NCBI GenBank assembly: GCA_022561955.1
Contig: JADFQF010000156.1
Span: 1 to 5,142, forward strand
From: Chloroflexota bacterium
GTDB taxonomy: Bacteria > Chloroflexota > Dehalococcoidia > SAR202 > UBA11138
Length of the DNA: 5,142 nucleotides
Direction of reading: 5' to 3'
Shown: one piece after another, positions 1 to 5,142 of the stretch
Layout: every line of letters starts with the position of its first letter
Numbering within the stretch: position 1 is the stretch's first letter
The notes under the pieces: generated by a model
What the model was told of the DNA's origin: nothing
Database searches by the model: none
What the model saw: the letters and a program-made list of their open reading frames with translations, nothing else
Made by a program: the position numbers and the translations under genes

Positions 1-96
1 GCATGCTCGGACCAATTCAAAATGAGCCTCGACAACGGCGACGTGAACGGCCGCTGGGCGACCACGGTCCGCCGGTGGATGCACGAGCTCCGCTGA
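1..96 (+). CDS. C-terminal end of an unidentified protein (partial, 5' end outside window)
   Basis: Frame 1 is open from the window edge to a TGA at 94-96 and gives the last 31 residues, ending in RRWMHELR. Third codon positions are strongly G/C, as in the other genes here, which supports real coding. The tail is rich in Trp, Arg and Asp, but no motif identifies a family and I do not name a function. It is tail-to-tail with the minus-strand gamma-glutamyltransferase-like gene, with only 13 bases between the stop codons and no convincing terminator hairpin between them. Confidence 0.55.
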   Translation, partial: ACSDQFKMSLDNGDVNGRWATTVRRWMHELR

Positions 97-109
97 CCTG
101 TCCTACCGG

Positions 110-1822
110 CTAGAGTCCGGCGGCGTGGGCCGAATGGAACGTATCCACGCCTGCTCTGAAGTCGTCCCTCCCCTTACGGACTATCGCCACCGGGCTGGCA
201 AATCCGACGAAGACGTTTTGGACCGGTCCCTCCGACGCGACTCGGAGCAGGTGTCCCCTGGATTCCAGCCCTCGCAGTACATCCTGTGGTATACCGCCGC
301 TCACCGTCGTGTGGGGGTTCGAGCAGTCCACGCGAGGCGAGTCGATAGCCTCCTGCGGGCCCAATCCGAAATCGATTATCTTGGATATGAGCTGCGTCAC
401 GCAGTTTGTTATTCGCCTGCCGCCCGACGCGCCCACTGCCAGCCTTACTCCCTCATCGCCTATCACCAGGGCGGGAGTCATGTTGTTCAGCGGAAATCTG
501 CCCGGCATGATCGAGTTTACGCGGCCCGGCACCGGGTCGAACCACATCATGCCGTTGTTCATGACGACGCCGGTCCCCCTGGGGATGATGCCGGATCCGA
601 ATCCCGACATGACCGTGTTCGTAAGAGACACCGCGTTGCCCTCGGCGTCCATCGTGCAGAGGTGAGTCGTTCCGACATCGACCGCGGGACGGCTGGCCTC
701 CAGGACCTTTGTCGGGCTTCTGCCCTCTTCCTTCCAGGGGTCGCCGGGCTCGAAGGCCGCCGGGACCGAACCATCAATCGACGCACGCCTTCGAACCGTA
801 TAGGCGTCCGAAAGCAGTCCATCCCAGGGCACATCGACGTATTCGGGGTCGGCGACGTAGGCGAACCGGTCGGCGTAGGCCAGACGCGCGCAGGAGATGT
901 AGGTATGCAGCATCTCCTCCGAGTTGTGGCCCATGGCCGCCGCATCGAAGCCGCCAAGCAGCTTCAGGGTCATCGCGCTGGTAATGCCTGCGCTCGCAAA
1001 GGGCGGCACCCTTACAGTGTTGCCGCGATAAGCGAACTCCAGTCCGCCGTCCCAGATGAAAGGCTTGTATTGCGCCAGGTCCTCGAGGCTAAGGATTCCT
1101 CCGTTGCTCTGAATTCCCTCCACGAGTCTTTGCGCGACGTCTCCTCTATAGAAGGCGTCCGGGCCATGCCTGCCGATGGCCTCAAGTATGTCGGCGAGAT
1201 CAGGCTGTCGAAGCAGCGGCGGGTTGTCGGCGTCGCCCTTGGGCAGCTTGCCGCCGGGCATCATTACCCTGCGAAGCTCCTCGTACTTGAAGAGCATGTC
1301 GGCCAGGCCGCCTATCGAGTAGAGGTCGAACCAGTGTGGGGAGAACCCTTGCCGAGCCAGAGCAACGGCCGGCGCCAGCACCTCCTGTAGCGGCAGCTTT
1401 CCGAATCGCTGGTGCGCCTCACAGAGTCCGGCCACGGCTCCCGGCGTTGCGATGGAGCGAAAGCCGTCGATATTTTCGTCGTTGGCGACGCCCGCCCAGC
1501 CAAAGGAGCCGGTGGACGCCTCGCCGGTTAGCTCGTACATGTCGGGCTGCGCGGCCAGAGGACCTCGCATGGGAAAGCCCACGACGCCGCCGCTTTCGCC
1601 GACCTGATACACAAGATATCCGCCGCCGCCAATGCCGCTGGATGCGGGCTCAACCACGCCTACCGCGAAACAGGCTGCGACGGCCGCGTCGACCGCGTTG
1701 CCTCCGGCCTCCAGCATGGCGACTCCCGCCTCCGTGGCATGCCTGTCCTTTGTGGCCACCATGCCCTTCGAGGCCCGGGCCTCTTGCTTGATGATGCGTG
1801 TCTCCGTGGGAACTGATAACAA
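110..1822 (-). CDS. Gamma-glutamyltransferase family protein (Ntn hydrolase)
   Basis: This 570-aa protein covers a full GGT family member. The family is made as a proenzyme that cuts itself before a Thr, which becomes the nucleophile for hydrolysis or transfer of gamma-glutamyl groups such as glutathione. Visible signatures are GGNAVDAAVAA (residues 40-50), the VVEPASSGIGGGG block (56-68), the TTH cleavage site with nucleophile Thr385, NAVSLTNTV (396-404), FGSGI (408-412) and the C-terminal GASGGRR (464-470). No signal peptide is seen, so it is probably cytoplasmic, unlike periplasmic E. coli Ggt. Residues that bind the glutamyl group in E. coli appear replaced: LSSM is LNNM (445-448), and the position of Asp433 looks like Trp427. 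It may therefore act on another substrate. The start is TTG, chosen because GGAGGT (1831-1836, minus strand) lies 8 nt upstream. Family membership is secure; substrate is not. Confidence 0.93.
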   Translation of the reverse strand: MLSVPTETRIIKQEARASKGMVATKDRHATEAGVAMLEAGGNAVDAAVAACFAVGVVEPASSGIGGGGYLVYQVGESGGVVGFPMRGPLAAQPDMYELTGEASTGSFGWAGVANDENIDGFRSIATPGAVAGLCEAHQRFGKLPLQEVLAPAVALARQGFSPHWFDLYSIGGLADMLFKYEELRRVMMPGGKLPKGDADNPPLLRQPDLADILEAIGRHGPDAFYRGDVAQRLVEGIQSNGGILSLEDLAQYKPFIWDGGLEFAYRGNTVRVPPFASAGITSAMTLKLLGGFDAAAMGHNSEEMLHTYISCARLAYADRFAYVADPEYVDVPWDGLLSDAYTVRRRASIDGSVPAAFEPGDPWKEEGRSPTKVLEASRPAVDVGTTHLCTMDAEGNAVSLTNTVMSGFGSGIIPRGTGVVMNNGMMWFDPVPGRVNSIMPGRFPLNNMTPALVIGDEGVRLAVGASGGRRITNCVTQLISKIIDFGLGPQEAIDSPRVDCSNPHTTVSGGIPQDVLRGLESRGHLLRVASEGPVQNVFVGFASPVAIVRKGRDDFRAGVDTFHSAHAAGL

Positions 1823-1830
1823 GGCCTAAC

Positions 1831-1836
1831 ACCTCC
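1831..1836 (-). promoter_or_regulatory. Ribosome binding site deciding the TTG start of the GGT-family gene
   Basis: On the minus strand this reads GGAGGT, a near-perfect Shine-Dalgarno sequence, with 8 nt before the TTG at 1822-1820. The next in-frame ATG is 20 codons inside the protein (Met21), just before the conserved MVAT segment, and would remove the variable N-terminus. The SD favours the TTG. Confidence 0.75.
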
Positions 1837-1885
1837 GACTTACCGACGTCCGCGCAGTCGTTCATATTGCAACTGGCTCCGCCGT

Positions 1886-1914
1886 AGGATACTTGCGGTT
1901 ACACACGACGTCAA
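1886..1914 (-). promoter_or_regulatory. Sigma70-type promoter of the GGT-family gene
   Basis: On the minus strand, -35 TTGACG (1914-1909) is followed by a 17-nt spacer and -10 TATCCT (1891-1886). The -35 matches consensus at 5 of 6 positions and the -10 at 4 of 6. Transcription would start near 1880 and give a leader of roughly 57 nt. The spacing and placement fit well, but no start site has been measured. Confidence 0.55.
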
Positions 1915-1998
1915 ACCTGTCCACTATAGATGCATACAGGCTATGCGTGCCTGTGACAATCCCTGTTTTCGCCGAATCTCGAGGTGAGAAGCTGCATC

Positions 1999-2625
1999 AT
2001 GAAATATATTCTTGCGGTCTGGGCGGTAATCATAGTCGGCGCAGCCCTTTGGGGCGTCGTCAGCCGTCCCTCGGTCCTTAATTTTTTTACGGATAACCAG
2101 GGCATTGACGCGAATCAGAATCAAGATTCCGTCTCGACCACACAGAGGGAGATCGACCGCATCCTCGGTAACTCGCCGGGCCGTGCGTATAGGAAAAAGA
2201 AGGTCCAAGAGGCTATGGTGATCAAGGTCATCAACGGCGATACCATCGAGGTCGAAATCGACGGCGTGACGATGACGGTGGGCTATATTGGAGTCGAGGC
2301 CCCGAAGTACGAAGACAGAATTCAGGGTACTAAACCCTTTGGTAAAGAGGCTTACGAGAGGAACCGAGAGCTCGTCGAAGGCAAGACCGTCTATCTGGAA
2401 AAGGACCTCATGCAGATCGACAACGAGGGACGGCTGCTTCGCTACGTTTATAACGATGAAACGATGATAAACGCGCTTCTCATTCGGGAGGGCCTCGTTA
2501 AGGCTTCGAGAAGGCTGATTCCGGTTAAATATGCCGAAGTGATATATGAGATCGAGCTGAAGGCCATATCCGACCGCAAGGGCGGGTGGCTGAGAGACTG
2601 GCCAAACATCATCCACACGCGATAG
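1999..2625 (+). CDS. Membrane-anchored thermonuclease (SNase)-like protein, catalytic residues altered
   Basis: This is a 208-aa protein. Residues 3-21 are a hydrophobic segment that acts as a signal anchor or uncleaved signal peptide, followed by a polar linker (about 31-70) and an SNase/OB-fold domain (about 72-203). Family landmarks are INGDTIEVEIDG (78-89), YIGVEAP (96-102), PFGKEAYE (113-120), EGRLLRYV (143-150) and INALLIREGLVKA (157-169). In staphylococcal nuclease, catalysis uses Arg35, Glu43 and Arg87. Here the matching positions are Gly95, Lys103 and Arg145, so only the third is kept. The protein may bind nucleic acid or protein without cutting. The ATG at 1999 is preferred: an AGGTGAG lies about 11 nt upstream, whereas the alternative GTG at 1984 has no SD and would put charged residues before the anchor. 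The gene is somewhat more AT-rich than its neighbours. No clear promoter or terminator was found. Confidence 0.82.
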   Translation: MKYILAVWAVIIVGAALWGVVSRPSVLNFFTDNQGIDANQNQDSVSTTQREIDRILGNSPGRAYRKKKVQEAMVIKVINGDTIEVEIDGVTMTVGYIGVEAPKYEDRIQGTKPFGKEAYERNRELVEGKTVYLEKDLMQIDNEGRLLRYVYNDETMINALLIREGLVKASRRLIPVKYAEVIYEIELKAISDRKGGWLRDWPNIIHTR

Positions 2626-2862
2626 GTCTCGATCGCACATTTTCCTCGGGCTTTAACGCCCCTAATACGGACGATCCGCGGCCCTTGCCTCAGCCGAGCG
2701 GCCCGACGCACCCAAAATAACGACGCCTGCTGCCAGGTTCGCCCACCGGATACCGTCGTCGGCAGGTGCCGATCTTTGGCCGTGTTCCCAGGCGCTTACG
2801 TCGGTTCCTAGCGGCTCTCACGTCCCTCGCGACCGGCCTCTAACGCAATTGTCCCCTCAATA
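2626..2862. other. Non-coding stretch between the SNase-like gene and the operon promoter
   Basis: I see no convincing gene here on either strand. Short open frames lack start signals and resemble no protein I know. A GGGC/GCCC hairpin with a 6-nt loop lies at 2648-2661 just past the SNase-like stop, but it has no T-run and is a weak terminator candidate at best. No tRNA-like cloverleaf or T-arm was found. With the promoter region and leader that follow, the whole gene-free stretch is 2626-3002. Confidence 0.5.
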
Positions 2863-2878
2863 GTGAACAAAATTTCAC
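2863..2878. promoter_or_regulatory. Candidate operator: GTGAA-N6-TTCAC palindrome
   Basis: A perfect 5-bp inverted repeat with a 6-nt AT-rich centre sits 10 bp upstream of the -35 box, its centre about 53 bp before the predicted start of transcription. The symmetry and placement fit a dimeric regulator, possibly an activator. The arms recall CRP/FNR-type half sites in outline only. The surrounding A-rich DNA could equally be an UP element, so the regulator is unknown. Confidence 0.35.
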
Positions 2879-2888
2879 GAAAATATGG

Positions 2889-2917
2889 TTGACCCTGCCT
2901 TAATGTGGCACTATAAT
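2889..2917 (+). promoter_or_regulatory. Near-consensus sigma70 promoter of the selenoprotein operon
   Basis: The -35 box TTGACC (2889-2894) and the perfect -10 box TATAAT (2912-2917) are separated by an optimal 17 nt. Transcription would begin near 2924 and give a leader of about 80 nt before the TTG at 3003. This is the best promoter in the window and suggests strong basal expression of the two-gene operon, perhaps modulated through the palindrome just upstream. Confidence 0.8.
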
Positions 2918-2989
2918 CTGTGCGCCAAAGTGGGGGTTTCGACTTCGCGCTATGACGTCGAACGCCTCATCGAGACCAAGGCCATGCGC

Positions 2990-2995
2990 AGGGAG
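2990..2995 (+). promoter_or_regulatory. Ribosome binding site deciding the TTG start at 3003
   Basis: AGGGAG stands 7 nt before the TTG at 3003. A TAA at 2997-2999 in the same frame rules out any earlier start, so the TTG at 3003 is the longest possible and the best supported one. Confidence 0.7.
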
Positions 2996-3002
2996 CTAAT
3001 TT

Positions 3003-4040
3003 TTGGCAACACAGCCATTGACGTCCGATAGGCTCGAATTCGACGACGAGTCCGAGGCTATCGAATATTACTTCGAGCAGGGCTGGACCGACGGCCTCCC
3101 GGTAGTGCCTCCGACCGCGGACAAGGTAAGGAAATTCCTCGAGTGGTCGGACCTGGCGCCGTCGGAGATACTGGGGACCGAGCCCACCAAGGGCAGGGTG
3201 ATTACCGCCGAAAAGGTCGCAATCAATTGCGTAATGGCGGGCTGCAAGCCGGAATACTTCCCCGTAGTGCTCGCCGCCGTGGACGCCATCTGCGAGCCCC
3301 AGTTCAACCTTCACGCAATCACCGTAAGCACTATGGGCGCCGCTGTTCTCATGGTGGTGAACGGCCCCATATCTGGGGAGCTGGGCATAAACTCCGGCGT
3401 GAGCGTATTTGGCCCGGGACACAGGGCCAACGCGACGATCGGGCGTGCCCTCAGGCTCGTCATCTCCAACGTGACCGGAGCCGTGTCGGGCGTGCTGGAC
3501 AAGGCCACGCTGGGCCACGCCGGTAAGTACACGTGGTGCATCGCCGAGGCCGAGGACGTGAGCCCCTGGCGACCGCTGCACGTCGAGCGCGGCGTCTCGC
3601 TGGACGAAGGCGCCGTTACCGTCTTCGCGGGCCTTTCTCCCACTCAAGTCGACTTCCATGCAAGCACCGATCCCGAGGCCATCCTTACCCGTTTCTCAGA
3701 TGCGATGTTCGCCACGGGGCACGGCAAGGGAGAGCTCGTCATCGTGCTCTGCCCCGAGCACGTCGGCCACCTCAAGGCCGCCCGCTGGACCAAGAAGCAG
3801 ATACGGGAATTCCTGTTCGAGGCCACCCATCGAAAGGCGTCCGAGTGGGTGCGAATGGGCGCGATGCAAGAGGGCGAAGTCGACGGCGACGACAATATTC
3901 CCGTCGCACTGAGTCCCGAAAACATTACGATAGTCGTTGCTGGAGGCACGGCGGGCGCGTTCTCCGCCGTGGTCCCCCTCTGGGGCGGCGGCTCCAACTC
4001 TCGTTCGGTAACCAAGAAGATCAAGGGATCATCCCGGTAA
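3003..4040 (+). CDS. Conserved protein of unknown function, operon partner of the UGSC selenoprotein
   Basis: This is a 345-aa protein without signal peptide or clear membrane segment, so probably cytoplasmic. I cannot give it an enzymatic function. Visible features are an acidic N-terminal segment with WTDGLPVVPPT (28-38), GRVITAEKVAINCVMAGC (64-81) holding Cys76 and Cys81, EYFPVVLAAVDAI (84-96), INSGVSVFGPGHRANATIGR (129-148), a YTWC segment with Cys179, SPWRPLHVERG (187-197), and a glycine-rich stretch VVAGGTAGAF...WGGG (311-330) near the C-terminus. I recall proteins with the same DGLPVVPPT and NAVMAGC-type motifs in environmental bacteria, generally called hypothetical. The gene ends 23 nt before the selenoprotein gene, which has its own SD, and both share one promoter and one terminator. 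The encoded proteins therefore probably act in the same reaction or complex. The conserved cysteines could exchange electrons with the selenocysteine, but that is inference. Confidence 0.85.
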   Translation: MATQPLTSDRLEFDDESEAIEYYFEQGWTDGLPVVPPTADKVRKFLEWSDLAPSEILGTEPTKGRVITAEKVAINCVMAGCKPEYFPVVLAAVDAICEPQFNLHAITVSTMGAAVLMVVNGPISGELGINSGVSVFGPGHRANATIGRALRLVISNVTGAVSGVLDKATLGHAGKYTWCIAEAEDVSPWRPLHVERGVSLDEGAVTVFAGLSPTQVDFHASTDPEAILTRFSDAMFATGHGKGELVIVLCPEHVGHLKAARWTKKQIREFLFEATHRKASEWVRMGAMQEGEVDGDDNIPVALSPENITIVVAGGTAGAFSAVVPLWGGGSNSRSVTKKIKGSSR

Positions 4041-4050
4041 GAGGGACAAG

Positions 4051-4056
4051 AGGAGG
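4051..4056 (+). promoter_or_regulatory. Ribosome binding site of the selenoprotein gene
   Basis: AGGAGG, a full Shine-Dalgarno core, lies 7 nt before the ATG at 4064. It confirms this start and shows efficient translation initiation of the second gene of the operon. Confidence 0.8.
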
Positions 4057-4063
4057 CTAGTTC

Positions 4064-4603
4064 ATGACCATCACAACCAGGGTCGAAGTGCTTGACCCGA
4101 CGGTCGAGCCGGTACCGGCCCATACTATTATCGCCAGACGGCCGGAGACCCTGGACGGCACCGTACTGGGGCTGCTCGCCAACGGCAAGGCGAACTCCGT
4201 GGACCTGCTTTCGCTCGTTCACGAGGTGCTGGCCGACCGCTACGATTTCAAGGGCGTCGTGGAACGCAATAAGGGCAACGCTTCCAGGCCCTGCCCGAGC
4301 GAACTCATCGAAGAGATGACGGAACAGTGCGACGTAGTGATTAGCGCGTCGGGGGATTGAGGGTCCTGCTCATCGTGCAGTGTGCACGACGGAATCACCC
4401 TGGAGCGAAACGGCGTCCCGACGGCTGTTATATGCACGGAGCCCTTCATATCCAGCGGCAAGGCTATGTCCAAGATTGGAGGCATCCCGGACTATCCCTT
4501 CGTTGTGGTGCCGCACCCGCTGGGAAGCCTCTCCATTGATCAGCTCAGGGAACGCGCCATGCAGGCGGCGCCGGAGGTGCTCAAGATCCTCCTGGCGAGA
4601 TAA
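4064..4603 (+). CDS. UGSC family selenoprotein, selenocysteine encoded by in-frame TGA at 4358-4360
   Basis: Read through the TGA, this is one 179-aa protein ending at TAA 4601-4603. Selenocysteine is residue 99 in GDUGSCSSCSVHDG (97-110). Evidence for recoding: the same frame continues for 80 sense codons with no drop in coding quality, the Sec falls exactly at the U of the UGSC family motif, the downstream part carries expected landmarks (NGVPTAVICTEPF 116-128, PFVVVPHPLG near 145-154), and a hairpin follows the TGA. U99 and C102 form a U-x-x-C redox pair, with Cys105 and Cys124 near by. Alternating hydrophobic strands (about 33-38, 90-95, 120-124, 147-151) suggest a Rossmann-like alpha/beta fold. 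Segments around the Sec and the PHPLG motif resemble GrdB of glycine reductase, which suggests reductive chemistry on a small substrate; the substrate is unknown. Some homologues, as I recall, have Cys at this site. A conventional caller would report a 98-aa truncated protein plus a 73-aa fragment at 4382-4603. Confidence 0.9.
4358..4401 (+). promoter_or_regulatory. Candidate bacterial SECIS element (selenocysteine insertion hairpin)
   Basis: Starting at the TGA, the mRNA can fold into a perfect 6-bp upper stem TCGTGC (4373-4378) / GCACGA (4384-4389) closed by the 5-nt loop AGTGT (4379-4383). A lower stem is possible between AGGGT (4360-4364) and ACCCT (4397-4401), or TCC (4364-4366) with GGA (4391-4393). 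Counting the T of TGA as 1, the loop G and T are at 23 and 24, the positions of the key loop G and U of the E. coli fdhF SECIS as I remember it. The bulged U17 of fdhF is not obvious here (position 17 is C). SelB would bind this hairpin and deliver Sec-tRNA. The fold was made by eye. Confidence 0.62.
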
Positions 4604-4630
4604 TCAAAACGCGCCTACAGACTGGAACAC

Positions 4631-4666
4631 GGGCTCACCCTTTTTCAAAGAGGGTGAGCCCTTTTT
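4631..4666 (+). terminator. Intrinsic terminator of the selenoprotein operon
   Basis: A perfect 11-bp stem, GGGCTCACCCT (4631-4641) with AGGGTGAGCCC (4651-4661), encloses a 9-nt loop and is followed by TTTTT (4662-4666). It lies 27 nt after the TAA at 4601-4603, which supports that stop as the true end of the gene rather than the TGA at 4358. The minus-strand gene ends just 8 nt further on at 4674, but the hairpin has no T-run in that direction, so it may block that transcript only partly. Confidence 0.93.
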
Positions 4667-4673
4667 CTGAAGA

Positions 4674-4961
4674 CTACTCGGCCACGTCGAAGCGCTCGGA
4701 CTCGGGCGACCGCGACCAGAGTACGTCCGCTCCACTCATCACCGCGCTGCGCTCGGGACTGGCGCGCCAGCCGTCGTAGATCTCGTTGCTGTCCCAACTC
4801 ACCAGGGTAGTAACCTTCGAGGGTTCGGTTCGGGAGTACAGCGTCACCCGACTCACGAAGCCCGGCGCCCTGCTCTGGGCCTCCCCATTCCTATCCAGTA
4901 GGTCGCGGGCCTCCTGAATCTTGTCATCCTTGGCCCAGTGATGGGTCAATACGCCAATCAT
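4674..4961 (-). CDS. ABM-family (antibiotic biosynthesis monooxygenase-like) small protein
   Basis: This is a 95-aa cytoplasmic protein, the usual length for a single ABM domain, a ferredoxin-like fold that works as a dimer. It fits the family pattern: an opening beta strand with histidines (MIGVLTHHW, 1-9), an amphipathic helix (about 13-30), APGFVSRVTLYSR (32-44), TTLVSWDSNEIYDGWRASPE (51-70), and a final strand. ABM members include cofactor-independent quinol monooxygenases and heme-degrading enzymes, and many are uncharacterised; nothing here fixes the substrate. The ATG is supported by GGAGG (minus strand, 4 nt spacing within GGAGGAGCC). The gene runs convergent with the selenoprotein operon and has its own promoter candidate, so it need not be functionally related to it. 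Confidence 0.78.
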   Translation of the reverse strand: MIGVLTHHWAKDDKIQEARDLLDRNGEAQSRAPGFVSRVTLYSRTEPSKVTTLVSWDSNEIYDGWRASPERSAVMSGADVLWSRSPESERFDVAE

Positions 4962-4997
4962 GGCTCCTCCAGGGTTTTCGAATAATATGGCCGGAAA

Positions 4998-5006
4998 AGT
5001 ATACCA
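4998..5006 (-). promoter_or_regulatory. Extended -10 promoter candidate of the ABM-like gene
   Basis: On the minus strand this reads TGGTATACT, a TGn extension followed by a TATACT box (5 of 6 to consensus). Transcription would start near 4991, about 30 nt before the ATG. No good -35 box is found 17 nt upstream, which fits an extended -10 type. Another AT-rich box, TATTAT (4987-4982, minus), is a less likely alternative. Confidence 0.4.
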
Positions 5007-5059
5007 CCATGAGCAGTATCTGAGGGCTCGGTAGTGAGCTGCTGGGCCCGAAAGGGAGC

Positions 5060-5142
5060 GTGGATGAGGATCATGTCCACGTCGAGCGGGTGAGGAAGCT
5101 GCTATCGGACGATGCCGATGTGGAGGAGTTCGCCGAGATGGT
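5060..5142 (+). CDS. Possible start of an unidentified protein (partial, runs off the right edge)
   Basis: A frame beginning at GTG 5060 reads VDEDHVHVERVRKLL and continues open to the window end with G/C-rich third positions and an acidic, helix-like composition, which suggests real coding. In-frame sequence is open back to a TGA at 5021-5023. A GGGAG at 5054-5058 is only 1 nt before the GTG, too close for a normal SD, so the true start may differ. With 27 residues visible no family can be named. Confidence 0.35.
   Translation, partial: MDEDHVHVERVRKLLSDDADVEEFAEM

Noticed and set aside
125..1390. 421-aa plus-strand open frame opposite the GGT-family gene
   Set aside because: Its translation is Arg/His/Val-rich with no motifs, and it lies antisense to a clear full-length GGT-family gene. 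It is a high-GC shadow.
1932..1946. GCATA-N5-TATGC dyad and a nearby TATAGA as promoter/operator of the SNase-like gene
   Set aside because: No -35 box lies at proper spacing from the TATAGA at 1925-1930, and a 5-bp dyad is readily expected by chance in this AT-richer patch.
1984..1998. GTG at 1984 as the start of the SNase-like gene
   Set aside because: No SD stands before it, and the AGGTGAG overlapping it serves the ATG at 1999, which gives a cleaner N-terminal anchor.
2648..2661. GGGC-N6-GCCC hairpin as terminator of the SNase-like gene
   Set aside because: The stem is only 4 bp and no T-run follows.
2730..2752. GGTTCG-containing segment as a tRNA T-arm
   Set aside because: The flanking bases do not pair as a T-stem, and no acceptor or anticodon arm can be built.
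2967..3659. 230-aa minus-strand open frame opposite the 345-aa protein
   Set aside because: It is a shadow frame with skewed composition and no plausible start signal, opposite a gene with promoter, SD and conserved motifs.
4064..4360. A complete 98-aa protein ending at TGA 4358
   Set aside because: It stops in the middle of a recognised motif, the frame continues with family landmarks, and the terminator sits after the TAA at 4601. Selenocysteine recoding explains this better.
4382..4603. Separate 73-aa gene with GTG start
   Set aside because: It is the C-terminal part of the selenoprotein in the same frame. The GTG is a Val codon and no Shine-Dalgarno sequence precedes it.
4064..4603. Pseudogene with a nonsense mutation at 4358
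   Set aside because: A random stop would not be expected exactly at the Sec position of the UGSC motif with a hairpin at SECIS distance. No other lesion is present.

Overview
The window is bacterial DNA of moderately high GC, with GC-rich third codon positions in most genes. The closest style I can name is an uncultured environmental lineage such as Chloroflexota (SAR202-like). That is an impression from the proteins and not a firm assignment. There are no mobile elements, CRISPR arrays, tRNAs or rRNAs.

Layout, left to right: (1) the last 31 codons of an unidentified plus-strand gene (1-96). (2) A minus-strand gamma-glutamyltransferase-family gene (110-1822) with a TTG start, a good Shine-Dalgarno sequence and a recognisable promoter. 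(3) A plus-strand membrane-anchored SNase-like protein (1999-2625) that lacks two of the three classic catalytic residues. (4) A 377-base non-coding stretch (2626-3002) ending in a near-consensus sigma70 promoter with a palindrome just upstream. (5) A two-gene operon (3003-4603) closed by a textbook intrinsic terminator. (6) A convergent minus-strand ABM-fold monooxygenase-like gene (4674-4961). (7) A possible gene start running off the right edge.

The highlight is the operon. Its second gene appears to stop at a TGA at 4358-4360. The same frame stays open for 80 more sense codons to a TAA at 4601-4603, and the joined product has the motif U-G-S-C expected of the UGSC selenoprotein family. 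A hairpin with its apical loop 19 nt after the TGA resembles a bacterial SECIS element. The gene should therefore be read as one 179-residue selenoprotein with selenocysteine at residue 99. Conventional gene calling would split it into a 98-aa and a 73-aa fragment. The region around the selenocysteine resembles that of glycine reductase component B (GrdB). The first gene of the operon encodes a 345-aa protein of unknown function, probably a partner of the selenoprotein.
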